DNA of 64,000 bases, taken from positions 310,001 through 374,000 of the forward strand of contig JADQAV010000009.1 in NCBI GenBank assembly GCA_019775845.1, written 5' to 3'. The translations under genes were made by a program, and so were the position numbers. The DNA comes from Myrmaecium sp. VS I D KN 1. Its lineage: Eukaryota > Ascomycota > Dothideomycetes > Valsariales > Valsariaceae. Shown in pieces: positions 45,273-56,434 of this stretch. Position 1 is the stretch's first letter, and every line of letters begins with the position of its first letter. The notes under the pieces were generated by a model that did not search any database, had not been told where the DNA came from, and saw only the letters and a program-made list of their open reading frames with translations.

Positions 45273-47934
45273 CTAGGTATGACCATTGACTTTGCCCAAA
45301 TTCACTCCACCGCCTCCCACAATGGAATAGTTCGTGTTACCATAAGGAGGCTGGATAGTGGAAGGCATGCGAGGAGCAGTAGGAAAGTTGTGAGCGGGGA
45401 GAGAACCGAACTTCTGATTGGGGGCTGGTGGTGGTGGCTTTGGGGGGAGACTCGACGGAGTACCCCATTTTGCGATAGTACTGTGGCCGGGACCAGAAGA
45501 AGTCTGATTGTGGTTGATCTGCATAGGATTCCCCTGGGCGGAAACCGGCTGCGGCAACGGATGCATCGGCTGCGACAAGGGCTTGGGGAGAGACGAGTTA
45601 GGATTCCTCGGCGAACCAAATGTAGGCTGATGACTGCTTGGAGGGCTGGGCCTGAACATCGGGGTTGGCATGTTCATCGGGACAGGACCGTAAGGATTGC
45701 CGTTGGAGTTGGGAATCGGAGAGATTGACGACTGCATCGCAAACGGGCCATTCCTGCTGCCAGGAATGAAAGTCTGGCTCTGGGGGTTGAATGACGGCCG
45801 GTTGAAGCTCCCTGGAATCGGATGCTGAGTTCTCTGGCCATGCCCATAAGTAGGCAACTGCCCATAAGCATACGAAGTTCCGAAGGATCCCTGGCTTGAC
45901 GAGGAGATAGGACGATCACTGAAACCGTTGGGCATGTACGGGGGCGCTGCCATCAGAGTCGGAGTCTGTTGGGACATCTGGCCCCAAACCTGGTTACCTT
46001 GTGGGTTCTGCGGTCTAAATCCATCAAAGCCTGCCATCTGCGAAGAAGTCATCTTGGGCGTTATCTGCGAAGGCAGATTGGCAGATTGGAACGATTGCAT
46101 CCCTCTCTGGAAGTCCGCAGAAAGTTCATAGCCGGTTTGGGAAGGCGGGCTATAATTAGAATACGGCAACGGAGCTGGTGGAGCTGCAGATGGGTAAGTT
46201 TGCCCATTCCACAAGGGCTGATTCTGCGTCTCCTGCGGCATAGCCATATTGTAACCCCCATTATACCCCGCAGATTGCGGAGCCACTTGGAATTGACCGG
46301 TGGCCATCGTCGTTGCATACGGGCTGAGATACACAGCAGTTGACTCCGAAGCATATCCCGCTACATTGAAACCCGGTGCATAATAAGTATACTGGGAACG
46401 AGCGTCGAAGCCATCATCGTTGTTCCTTTGTTTCTTTGACTTTTTCTTGCCGGATGTGGAGCTTGAGCGGGAGGCATCCTTGGACTCGGAACCACTGGGC
46501 TCGGTTGATTCTTTCGTATCCCCAAAGATGCGCTGTCTAACTTCGTTATACTTCGCCTCACGCTCCTCGCGGGTCATCTGCGACGGCTTTTTAGGCTCTG
46601 CCCCAGCTGCATCGCCGCTCCCGTCGCTACCGTTGGCGCCGACTTCAGAGGTAGCTTTCGAGGCATTCTCTGAATTGGAGGCGGTGTTAGATGCGGAAGC
46701 AGGTTTTGGCCCCTCTCCACGGCGCATAATCTTCTTGGCTGGCATATCCATCGGTGGTGTACTGGCAGCTGTGCCAGGGATGTTTAGGCTTGTGAGAGGT
46801 GGAGGACTAAACCGTAATCAGTAAAAGCTCAGTTTGGCAGATTAAAGCAGGAACTTACATGCGACAATATGTCGTCTTGGTGATGTTTACTGCAGTCAAT
46901 GAATCATCCACAATGTGGCCTAGCAGATAATAATCCGCAAGACGATGCGCAAGCATTCTGTAGAAGGAGTTACAGTTTGGCAGGTTAAGAACCGACTCTT
47001 TAGAGTTGTTGACAAAGTCAATGAGATCTTGCTCAAGCTTGAGTACGAAAAGCCGGTCTCGAGGAGAGCCCAGTGCTTCAAGTAACTGCGGATCCGGTAG
47101 CGGAGTATGTTCTCCGCTTCCAGATACACCAGCCCCATGCCCCACCTGGGCGGCCAGGGGCGGTAGATGTTCTATCGCAGCAGGGGAGTCAAGAGTTGTA
47201 CTACTCCCTGCAGCTTGCATGGTGGAAAACCTCCCCGGTGGCACCCCGCGATGCGGCAAGGCTCCAAGAGAGGGGATTTCACGCAGCTGGTCGCGGAAAG
47301 CACGCGCATCACCATTCTCCGATTCCACACGTGATCCGGCGACGAAAGACCCTTGTAAGGACTGGGCATCTTCTTCCTCAACGGCCCTCAAGCTTGCACT
47401 GTCGTCAGGTCGGAGGGACTCCTTTTCGTCAAGAGCGAAGGTAGCTGCAGATGCCACGCTTTTGCCGTCAAGGCTTGGTGGCTTTGCAGAGTCAGATGAT
47501 GACAACTGTGTAACATTGTCTTCCACGGGCATTATTCTAGATGTTCCCATGGATATGTTCGGCTGCTTAGGGTCCGTTTCTCGGCCTCCCGGTCGAACTC
47601 CGTTTGAAGGTGGGGAACCGTGACTGTGGCCGTCATTGTTGTATACTTGATCCAGGGACTGTCGTTCCGCTGTAGTGGACTTGGAAGGATGTGCTCCATT
47701 GGAATCCACTTTATTAGAATTAAGCAAACAGGTGGGCGGCTGCGAACTTTGCGAGCGAGTGATTCCGCTTTCGGATGCGACTGAACTCGTCTCCCGGTCT
47801 GTGTGCGCTGAGGCGGCAACCTTCGAACAGTTAGTCTGGTGTAGCTTTGATGGATAAAAATACACTATACGGACCTTTGCAAATGTCGGTTTGAACGCCG
47901 CCTTCTCCAGAGGGGCTGATGCCGAAGATGCCAT
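45273..47934 (-). CDS. R3H-SUZ domain RNA-binding protein
   Basis: Exons on the minus strand: 47934-47875, 47820-46859, 46806-45273, giving 851 aa. Intron 2 (52 bp, GTAAGT...TTTAG) is certain because it joins the R3H to the SUZ domain: ...TTYCRI|PPPLTSLNIPG. Intron 1 (47874-47821, 54 bp) has a GTCCGT donor, a CTAAC branch site and AAG end, but is a multiple of three without a stop, so it could be retained as an 18-aa insert. R3H lies at about residues 275-335 (KLEQDLIDFVNNSKE...FYRMLAHRLADYYLL). The SUZ core is MDMPAKKIMRRGEGPKP, then the Gln/Pro/Asn/Gly-rich low-complexity C-terminal half common in RNA-granule proteins. It probably binds mRNA in the cytoplasm. The ATG at 47934 gives MASSASAPLEK; upstream codons look like leader. 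Confidence 0.85.
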
Positions 47935-48711
47935 AACGCCAGATATGTTGCCTTCGCGAACAAGGAGTGGGTTCAGTAGCGCTATGTTGATTGTGCGAAT
48001 GTGGAAAGCGGCACGTCCTGGCGGAACCAAATGAGGGAATGTCAAGGAAGCGGTAGGCCAAAAGATCTCAGGAAATAGGCTGCTCAAGGAAAGTCGAAAT
48101 AACCAAGGCCGAGGCGTGGGACATGTTGGAAATTCGACATATACGGCTGCCGTGGACTTGATCAATAGCGAGAAGCTTCCCTACAAAGGGTCTGCGACGG
48201 AGAAATGGGTCGATCGGATGTCGTCTGCAGCATTCACAGCCGTACGATGCGCGAAGAGCTCTACTCTTCCGGGATCTTCGCCGCAGTCGATCAGGCACGC
48301 CGCCTATCAGCAGCGGTCTGATCTAGTCTGGTAAAAGCGTGGACGGGCCGGCGGGGGATGAGATGCGGATTTAGAGCGTGAGGTTGGATTCCCGCGACGG
48401 TTAGGTAGGTTTCCGAGTGCGATGGAAAGAGACCCGTGCGGAGGGCCGGCGCGTGGGTTTCTCCGGGCCCTGAACCTTGGCGCCTAGGTATGGAGGTTCA
48501 ACTCTTCGACAGTCGTCTTGGGCAACTTGATCAACATATAGTATCTTCTGTACTGTCAGTTATTTCACAGCCAAGGGGCTTATAGCGGGGACGGCTTCTT
48601 CCCGCATCTAACAGTTTCACCGACACCGCATCCTGCTGAACCCGTGGGCAGTCGCAGTCCCATAGCAGATCACCTAGATTGCTAGCTGGAAACCTTGCTC
48701 TTCTGAGCTCC
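47935..48711. promoter_or_regulatory. Divergent spacer between R3H-SUZ and zinc-knuckle genes
   Basis: About 0.78 kb separates two start codons pointing away from each other, so it must hold both promoters and leaders. I see no specific element to call and no gene in it. Confidence 0.5.
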
Positions 48712-49679
48712 ATGAATCGTTTTAGGCCTCCAGCTCGCTCAAAGGCCCCGCCGAACACGCTGTGTCAGAAATGTCTCAAACGAGATAAGTCACCTTCAAT
48801 CGAGGAGTAGGCGTCCTAAAAGCTGATTTTGCCTTACGCCACTATAGCTACGAATGCACAGCCGCGGTCCAGGAGCGTCCATACAAGCCCCGGCCGTCGC
48901 GCACACAGCAATTGCTCAATCCGAAGTTAATGCCGCAGTTAAACAGTGAGGTTCCAAACGATCTACTCCGAAAGAAGGGCATCGCAGACGAGGAACTCGC
49001 CAAGAAGGCCCATGAGCGCGGAAGGAAGGAGGGTTTCGAGGCGATCTCCCCACGGCTCCGTTCGCGTTCCGTCTCTTCAAACTCCGAATCTGTCTCTACA
49101 ATCTCCACCAACCTTTCTCGATCGCCTTCCCCTCGCAGAAATCGGTCGTCTAGTCCACGTCGCAAGTCCCGCGTGGATCGCGATCACAGTAATCGTCGCA
49201 AGAGGAGACGAAGTCTTAGCTCATCGGGCTATTCCCGTGGTGGAAGCAATTCAGAAGAAGCGCATAAGGCAAAAGACAGGAATACCCGGAAACGCTTAAG
49301 CTCTTTCAGCCCAGTTCCCCGTGGCCGCCGTCGAAGCAGGGTTTCAAGATCTCCGGACATGGAACATTCAAGAAGTCGCAGCGACAGCAGGAGCAGGAGA
49401 GCGCGAAAGACGCGATCTCGTTCACTCAGGCGCGTGAGACGTAGCATTTCCGGGGAGCGCTCTCGTAGTCCGTATAGGCGTGGAAGAGAAACGCGACGGG
49501 GGTATGAAGAACGTCCTCTCCGGGTTGAAGAGCGTCCTCTCCGGGTTGAAGAGCGTCCACCCGTGGCCTCGCTCTCGAACGGAAACGGATACGTCGATCC
49601 TCTTCCGCCCCGTGAAAGGAGCCTCAGTCCTTACAGCAAAAGACTGGCTTTGACGCAGTCAATGAGTATGAGTCGGTAG
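48712..49679 (+). CDS. CCHC zinc-knuckle protein with RS-rich tail (ZCCHC10-like)
   Basis: Exons 48712-48784 and 48838-49679 give 304 aa. The join uses AT-AC splice ends (see the intron entry) and yields C18-x2-C21-x4-H26-x4-C31 within CQKCLKRGHYSYEC, a perfect knuckle. A canonical GT-AG pair that does this is absent. Then follow RPSRTQQLLNP and KKGIADEELAKKAHERGRKEG, also typical of this family, and a long Arg/Ser-rich tail from residue about 110, like SR splicing factors. A near-perfect 24-bp tandem repeat encodes EERPLRV twice (about 49516-49557). The protein probably acts in nuclear RNA metabolism. The start at MNRFRPPARSKAP is the usual one for this family. Confidence 0.85.
48785..48837 (+). 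other. Apparent AT-AC intron (U2-type ends ATAAGT...TTAC)
   Basis: A 53-bp interval beginning ATAAGT and ending GCCTTAC. Excising it joins CGA-G to GC-CAC and recreates ...LKRGHYSYEC in frame. Reading on without splicing meets a stop within 10 codons (TAG at 48808), and no AG lies in the last 16 bases before the His-Tyr-Ser-Tyr codons. A CTGAT near 48823 could be the branch site. Ends of this form are known from rare U2-type AT-AC introns. Confidence 0.7.
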
Positions 49680-50003
49680 TAGCCAACATCGTGGTTTCCG
49701 GAGCAGCGAGGCACGGGGATGATATACCCGTGGTAGTTGCATTTGCATTTCAATATCTCCGCGTATAGACGCTAAAGGGAGGTGTTTAGGCGGATCGGGC
49801 AGTTGGGGCGAAAAGGTTCTCGATATTAGCGAATATACCCGCTTCATTCACGGTAATATCTTCTGGGTATTACTTCAAATATCCTTCAAAAAATCACTTG
49901 ACCAACAACCCCTACTAGACTTGAGCCCTGTACTCCTAGCAATGCAACCTAAAACGCCTTCTGAACGTATGCAAACACGCTGCAATCAAGGGGTCTGCGA
50001 GGT
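49680..50003. other. Convergent 3' spacer
   Basis: This is a short stretch between the convergent zinc-knuckle and Cwf18 genes. Only 3' UTR-like sequence is seen. Confidence 0.5.
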
Positions 50004-50663
50004 TCATAGCGAAGCCTCGTCCTCTCTGCGTTCTCTCTCCTGCTCTTCTTTCTGCTCTCTCTCGCGTACATGCATGGCCTCCACGATAGCTGCGCCTTCC
50101 ATACCCACCTCCTCCGCACCATCGGGTTCCCCGCTCTGACCAGTAGCACCCGACGCCTTCCTTCTCTCCTCTGCCGCTTTCTTCTGCTGATCGATCCTCT
50201 GCCTGACCAGCTTGGCTATGGCGTTCTCCGTCTTCACATTATATGGGCGCAGCTTTTCCTCTAAATCGCGCTTTAGGTCCCAATTTGGCTTCTTTGGTTG
50301 CAATCTGAACAGGTCAAACTGCTGATCCGCTTTGGCCTCTTCCTCCGCTTTCTGTTTCAATTCCGCCTCTACCCTTGCAGCTTTCTGTTCCAGGGTTTCT
50401 TGCCCTTCTGCCGGGTTCGCCTCGAAACCTAGCTTCGGTCCGCGTGTTTCTGGATCGTAGTTGCGGCCTGAGAGGTATCTCTTGGTGATATCGGCCGGCT
50501 CGCATTCGTCCTCGATGGGGTTGGGGATGGCGTTCACGGGCTCATCGTTGGTGATATGCTCAGTCTCAGCTGTCGGGGGTTGCTTGCGCTTGAGGGATTT
50601 GAGCTGCGCCAGGCGCGCCTTTCGATCTTGTGTCGCGGAAGTCAGGGATGCGTGGGATGACAT
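50004..50663 (-). CDS. cwf18: Pre-mRNA splicing factor Cwf18 (CCDC12 family)
   Basis: Intronless, 219 aa. The N-terminus RKARLAQLKSLKRKQ, the central KRYLSGRNYDPETRGPKLGF and NPAEGQETLEQKAARVEAELKQKAEEEAKAD, and the KPNWDLKRDLEEKLRPYNVKTENAIAKLVRQRI block are all in the order known for Cwf18/CCDC12. This small helical component of Prp19-associated spliceosomes (S. pombe Cdc5 complex) is present in activated and catalytic stages. The C-terminus is a long charged coiled coil (REREQKEEQERERRED). The length is slightly above the family norm (about 140-200 aa). Confidence 0.92.
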   Translation of the reverse strand: MSSHASLTSATQDRKARLAQLKSLKRKQPPTAETEHITNDEPVNAIPNPIEDECEPADITKRYLSGRNYDPETRGPKLGFEANPAEGQETLEQKAARVEAELKQKAEEEAKADQQFDLFRLQPKKPNWDLKRDLEEKLRPYNVKTENAIAKLVRQRIDQQKKAAEERRKASGATGQSGEPDGAEEVGMEGAAIVEAMHVREREQKEEQERERREDEASL

Positions 50664-51037
50664 TCTCCGAAGGCCACGGTGTGACGCTGACTCCGTGAGA
50701 ACTGTTATTCTCGCAGGCGGGGAAAGGCTACGCAGGTCCTTGTGTCATGCGATAGCTCGCTGCGTGCTCGAGATGAGTGAGAACAGGCTGATAGCCTGTG
50801 TGTATTATCGCAATGTGCTACCTAGTGGTTTGCTGCTTGGGACCCGGTGGTAATTGGTAATGTCTGTGAGTTGACCAGTGAGTTGCGCCTACGGCCCACG
50901 TTGAAGATTCGCCGTGGCTTGATCGTGCACCGCCACTCATCTCAATTTTGTCGGAGCTCCGAACTTCACCGGCCATCCCGCTGAGAGTCAGCTTCTTTAC
51001 ATCGATTACAATGGCTCGATGAGCACTTTTCCCTTGT
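50664..51037. promoter_or_regulatory. Divergent promoter region, Cwf18 / PPR
   Basis: The 374 bp between two start codons facing away from each other must hold both promoters. No element stands out. Confidence 0.5.
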
Positions 51038-53506
51038 ATGCTAATGCCCAACCGTCCAACCAAGAATCTCGGGTTATTGGCCGGGCCCAATCCACCTATC
51101 CTGTCATTTCTTCTACCGGGCGCCTTTGCTCCACCCTCGAAGGCGAACCAACTTCCATCGCTGGGGAGACAAGATGCCCGCATCCGTCAATGCCATACAC
51201 CGAAGCTTCGCACTTCCCCTGCCATCGCAAAGCAGTCCTCGCTTGTAGCGCAAAAGGAGCCGTCGTCATCTCTTAGGGAGCCTTGGACCAGCAGTCTCCA
51301 GGCGCCCTCCACGTCGGCTGGAAGTCGTGACTTCCAATGTATAGGATCTCGACCGCTTCGCCATGCCACCGCGTCCCCGATCTGCGGTCCCCAATATAGT
51401 GCTATCTCCAGACTTGTACACCAAATATATAGTCTCCGACACTACACCACCTCAACCGATTCTGGCTTCGCCCATGATACACGTAGGTCAAGAACCTCCG
51501 ATCCTCCGGAGACATGGGGAGCCTCAATGTTTGGAGTCCCGGGAAACGAGCGGTCGATACAGGGTGTGACGCAGACTTGGCTGAAGCCCATATTCAGAGA
51601 GGCATGGTTAAACCCAAGGTATAGAGAAAAGGCGCGAAGGAAAGCAGCGGCGTCTTTTCAGAACAAAGTCATACCATTGGCAATAATTTATAAGCCCCGA
51701 CAGAGACCATCTCGTCAGGTATCTACCAGGCCATGGCCTATCGATAGCTGGATGTATCTTTCCACCATACTCTTGTTCCCGTACGATCGGAAGGCCACCC
51801 AGGAGGAGCTGGGAAAGCTGCCCACCCTTGAATGGATACAAGAACTGGTTGATTGGATTACACATATCCTGGAAGAAGAAAATCCCAACCGATCGAAGGA
51901 GCGTTTTGTCAAGGATAAGCTCACTAAATGGCTCTGGCCCTCGTTTTTGACATGGATCTTAATCAACAAGCCGGATCGAGCGCTGGCCTTCTTGCAGGCA
52001 CTGACTATGGAAGACCCCTACCCGCCGGCATTTGCTATTGCCGATGCCCTTCATTATCTATCGATCGTCGCAAGGCGAGAGTTTAAAGGGCCAGGTTCTG
52101 TGTGGGCTAGTTTTCCAAAGTTATGTCTTGACATCCTTGAGAGAAGACCGGATTGCAGAAGGTGCATACCCCAGGATCTCGTATTCAACTTACTCGTTGC
52201 ATCAGATACCCATGAGATTGAGAACATCTATCGTAAGGTGGTGTCCTGGAATCTGGATTGGAATATCTGGACTCTTATGCGGTTTGCGTCCGCTTTTGGG
52301 GAAGCTGGGAACCATGAACTTGCTTTGGACGCTTTTGAGCGCTCCTGGAAAGCGTTCTATCAAGCACACCGCGAAGAGCCAAAGAAAACTTTGCCAAATT
52401 TCATACATACGGCAGCACTCATCCTGCGCAGGAGTGCAACGCATGGTGAAGGGCCAGAAGCCAGCTATACAATCCTAGAGCGTCTGTTGACTATGGGACT
52501 TCCACCAAAGGCAAACGCCCTGCTCTACAACATCGTCATGTTGAACTTCGTTGAAGCAGACCAATTTGATACAGCACTACGCGTGTTTGCGCTTTTCAAG
52601 CAACAGGGGATCGAGCCCCACCCCTACACGTACTCGATCATTTTGAAAGGCTGTAAGCTGGCAGAAGACATCACGGTCCATTACGAGCTTGCCACTCAGT
52701 GCGCGCAGAAGGCTTTGGAGATCCGTAGCGCCTGGGTCGCCGCAGATTATCTTCACTATGTGCTCCTCTATAATGAAAGAAACCTCATCGACAATGGTTT
52801 CAAGATTCTCGCCACCATCTACCGGAAGTTTTTCGATCCTAAGCCGTTGTCTGATTTGGGCATCATGATTCCGGACAATGATCACCCAGCCGAAGATTCT
52901 GCACGGCTAGAGACCACCAGTTCTGCGCTGGCGCTCATGATCGTCGCTTATATTAAAGAGCAGAAGGACCATGACCTCGGACACATTCAAACACTTTATG
53001 CTAGATACCGAAGGTTGGTCGAAACCGGTCATCCGGACTTCGCACCGCTGGCAGAGCAAACCTACGTCTCCAATGTCTTCCTTTTAGCATTTGCTAGCCA
53101 CCCAAACTGGCTCAATCAATGCACCGTGGTTCTCGGCGATATGGTGAAGCCCCTTCCCGAGACTGCCGTCGTTGCCGCAGAAGGTCGTCGGGTTGAACAG
53201 GCACAGCCAGACGTGATTTCGTTCAGTATCGTCCTGAACGGCTTCCTTCTGTGGAAGCAGACCGCCGCTGCGGATAAGATTCTCGATGTCATGAAGCAGA
53301 GAGGGGTGGAGCCGAACCAGGCTACCTGGGGCACGATCATCAATGGCTACGCGAGGCTGCAGGATGTTGGAAGAGTGGCAGAAGCAGTCAAAAGCATGGA
53401 TCAGAACGGAATAGAAATGGATCGGTATATCCTGGCTGGCTTGAATCGGCTTAACGATCGGGAGAGCCTCATCAAAGCGCTCTCCAAGCCGGGCCCAGCA
53501 GCTTGA
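51038..53506 (+). CDS. Mitochondrial pentatricopeptide-repeat (PPR) protein
   Basis: One exon, 822 aa. The first about 130 residues are low in acid and rich in Ser/Arg/Pro, as in a mitochondrial presequence. Helical repeats follow. The clearest PPR units are HPYTYSIILKGCKLAED (near residue 528), PDVISFSIVLNGFLLWKQTAAADKILDVMKQRGVEP (near 720) and NQATWGTIINGYARLQDVGRVAEAVKSMDQNGIE (near 760). ERLLTMGLPPKANALLYNIVMLNF and DTALRVFALFKQQGIE form another. PPR proteins of this sort bind organelle RNA and act in mitochondrial mRNA processing or translation. I cannot tell which transcript it serves or name a yeast orthologue. Confidence 0.85.
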   Translation: MLMPNRPTKNLGLLAGPNPPILSFLLPGAFAPPSKANQLPSLGRQDARIRQCHTPKLRTSPAIAKQSSLVAQKEPSSSLREPWTSSLQAPSTSAGSRDFQCIGSRPLRHATASPICGPQYSAISRLVHQIYSLRHYTTSTDSGFAHDTRRSRTSDPPETWGASMFGVPGNERSIQGVTQTWLKPIFREAWLNPRYREKARRKAAASFQNKVIPLAIIYKPRQRPSRQVSTRPWPIDSWMYLSTILLFPYDRKATQEELGKLPTLEWIQELVDWITHILEEENPNRSKERFVKDKLTKWLWPSFLTWILINKPDRALAFLQALTMEDPYPPAFAIADALHYLSIVARREFKGPGSVWASFPKLCLDILERRPDCRRCIPQDLVFNLLVASDTHEIENIYRKVVSWNLDWNIWTLMRFASAFGEAGNHELALDAFERSWKAFYQAHREEPKKTLPNFIHTAALILRRSATHGEGPEASYTILERLLTMGLPPKANALLYNIVMLNFVEADQFDTALRVFALFKQQGIEPHPYTYSIILKGCKLAEDITVHYELATQCAQKALEIRSAWVAADYLHYVLLYNERNLIDNGFKILATIYRKFFDPKPLSDLGIMIPDNDHPAEDSARLETTSSALALMIVAYIKEQKDHDLGHIQTLYARYRRLVETGHPDFAPLAEQTYVSNVFLLAFASHPNWLNQCTVVLGDMVKPLPETAVVAAEGRRVEQAQPDVISFSIVLNGFLLWKQTAAADKILDVMKQRGVEPNQATWGTIINGYARLQDVGRVAEAVKSMDQNGIEMDRYILAGLNRLNDRESLIKALSKPGPAA

Positions 53507-53966
53507 ACCTGATCTCGGAAGGGCGTTTCACTTGCAGATTCAACGCTTTGGAAATAACGAGAATCGCTTCTACTGTAATGTCGCATGCACAATGACGTTT
53601 CCATCTATACATGATATCCGAAATTTGTAAGATAGATAGAATTCTGAGCTCTATCATATAACCAGAGAAATACACTCTGTCTTAATTTGATGACAAGCAT
53701 AGTCGTGAGGTATTGCGCTCCATATCACTTTGCGAGGCTTTTCAGTGATGCCCTGCGAGGGGTATGTCACCATCTGATCTGTTACGTTTACGATATTGAA
53801 AGTCCTCAACCCTGTCTCGCATGAGAGAACCACATAAAATAGACTCCCTGCTTCTAGCATGCGTTCTTACAGAATGGGAAGGTAGCTGAAAGGCGATCAA
53901 AAGGAAGAAGAGATTCGTAGAATGTTGAGAACAGGTATCTAGCCAGCGTTTCCGGAAAAACACCAC
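53507..53966. other. Convergent 3' spacer
   Basis: This lies between the convergent PPR and UTP25 genes. It is AT-richer than its flanks, as expected of 3' UTRs. No gene is seen. Confidence 0.5.
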
Positions 53967-56165
53967 TTAAACAAAGTCGAAGGTATCTCCGCTCTTATCC
54001 TTCAGCATACTGCCAACCCTCTTCGTGCCCACCACCCTTTCTAACCGCAGGCCATCCCACTTGGAGAACAGAACCCTCACGCTCGCTTCCAGCGGATCCA
54101 GCTTCCCTTCTCCGATCGTGGTACCCAAGAAACCACCAACAATCTCTGAATAAAATATCGGATTATCCGGGAGGGCGTACATGATGACTCGCTTGACGCC
54201 TCTGATCAGGTACCGTCGGAAGTGGTGCGCGCGACCCGTGTACAACAGAACGGAGTGCCTGCCGGTGAGGAAGTGAGACCGTGCGCGCCGCATGTCCGGC
54301 GGCTCGGTGTACTCGGAGATGGCGCCGAAGGATATGTGCTGTGTGGCTTGCGAGGCGGCGAAGTAGTTCCGGAGACGGACAAAGTCCAGATAAGATGGGA
54401 TGAAGATGAGGATGCCTTGGCCGCCCTCAGGGGCTTTGGGGTACCGGTTCAGCGCAGGTATGATGGCGGAGGTGAAGTATTTGAAGCGGGCATCGGGATC
54501 GGCGGCAGGTGAGGGAGAATCGAAACGGGAGAAAGTCTGCTTGACTTGCAGCCCGATCTCCATGATGGCACCTTCGTATTCCGGTTGGTATTTGAGCTTG
54601 CCGGCGACATTGTGCATTTGTTTGTTGAAAAGACTGTTCAGCTCTGGCGTCAGAAAGGCGGATAGGATGATTGTTTGGCGAAGATATTTGGCATTTCCGT
54701 CGAGGTACCAGTGCCGAACACGACTGAAATCGCAGCCGTGAGCGTCTTTGGGTTGAAGGTTCAGGTGTTGATAAACATATTCGACGTGTTCCCAATTCTG
54801 CATGAGCATGGCATCGGCCTGGTCCATGATGACCACCTCAATAGAGCTGAGGAAATCGAAGTCCATCTTCTTAGGTCCAGCTCCTTCAATTGCTCTTCGT
54901 AGTCCCAGCGGGCTTGCAAAGATAATATCAGAATTGTAGAACTGTGAGAAGAACTTGACGGTCTTGCGGGTAAACTTCATCCCCAGTCTAAACTCGTTGT
55001 CATCGTTGCCTTCGAACAACTCACGGAAGTCTTCCGGCTTATCTTCCCCGAACTTTTGCTCTGTTACGACGAAGGAGTCCTGGAATCGCTTTTTATGTTC
55101 TTGCTGTTCCGGCTCGACAAGTGCAGTGATCGTATCTACCATCCGAGCACACGATTGCCTGGTCTCTAACAGCATGAGAACCTTGGGCCTGGTGAAACCC
55201 TGATCTCTGAGTTCCAGATCTCCATCTTCCTCTTTCGTTAGCCTCGCGTTATTTTTGATTACGCGGTCCCGGGTCTTGAAAAGGTGGTTGAGAGCGTGCA
55301 AGCAAGCCAATTTGCGCAGATTTTCCGCGTTTTTGACTGTTCGGGCCCCGAACAGAACATCAGTATAGTCGAAGATAAAGGGGGCCAGGGCTTGGTCAAG
55401 CTCATCAAATTGCGCCAGTTGCTTTTGAGCTGGCTCCACGAGCTTCTTCTTGAGTTTCAAATCGTTCAGCGACTTAGTCGGGCGTTTAGAAGGGCCAGAA
55501 CCTGCAAGAGAGTAAAAGATGCCCTTGCCAAGGGCCCCCAGCGGGATTTTCTGAAGAGCCCACTGGTTACTGGAAGCGTCTTTCACCTTCTTCCCAAGCT
55601 CTTCCTCATCAGGAGAAGAGAAGTGAATCTCAAAGGGGTCAGATGCATCTTCGTCATCATCGATGAACCCGGCGTCTTCCAACGGCTCGTCCTCTGCCTC
55701 AGAGGCCGAACCAACATCGGAGTCCTTGACTTCGGTCAATTCGTGCGGAGCGGGAGTCGACTGGCGGCTGGAATGCGCATCACCATCTTCAGCTGGTTCG
55801 TGCTCAATCTTTCTGCGTTTCCTCCGGGGCTGATCCTCAGTTGCGGATTGCTGGAATGATTGAAGTAAAGCATTGTAGGGTCGAACACCCGACTCTGCTG
55901 TGGCCTCATCGTCCGAGGATACTTCATTCTCAACATCAGATACTTCACTGGGGCTGTCGTCATGTTCTAAGCCCTGTTCAGATCTGAGTTCTCTATTTAG
56001 TCCGTACGTTCAACATGGTTTGGGATTCTTTACATACTCATCATCCGATACTGGATCTTGTATTCTTGCTGTGGTGAACGTATTTCTCTGACCGCCCCGC
56101 CCTCTCCCTCTACTCCCTCCTCTTCCTCTGCCTCTAAAACCGCCTCTTGCGCGTCCTGGTGGCAT
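53967..56165 (-). CDS. utp25: U3 snoRNA-associated protein Utp25 (SSU processome)
   Basis: Exons on the minus strand: 56165-56038 and 55983-53967 around a 54-bp GTATGT...CTCAG intron, 714 aa. The N-terminus is an RGG-rich stretch ([22 protein letters not shown]), then an acidic region ([21 protein letters not shown]). The Utp25 domain is the DEAD-helicase-like fold with eroded motifs: [113 protein letters not shown]. Utp25 has no true Walker A, which agrees with what I read here. It works in the nucleolus on 18S pre-rRNA, the same machine as Mpp10 in this window. Length fits (about 700 aa). Confidence 0.95.
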
Positions 56166-56434
56166 TTTCAATTTGCCTTCTTGATGTCTACTGTAGACGA
56201 CCAATGTCCGCTGCAAGCATCCAGACTTTTTTGGAGGGTCCTGTCCTATCTTATCGGCGACCGGGCGCCGGCCTTTCTGTTTGTCCGTCTCTACACCACT
56301 GGATTTTCTCACCAAACCAACATTCCCAGAGGCCCTTGCGTGCGGGCGTTAACTCCACATTGCCAGGCTTGCTCGACCGCTGAACACCTTTAAACCCGCA
56401 GTAGCAAGACCTTCGGACGTCTCACTTATCCATC
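56166..56434. promoter_or_regulatory. Bidirectional promoter region, UTP25 / eIF3f
   Basis: Only 269 bp separate the two divergent start codons. A ribosome-biogenesis gene and a translation-initiation gene share it, so co-regulation is plausible but not shown. Confidence 0.5.
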
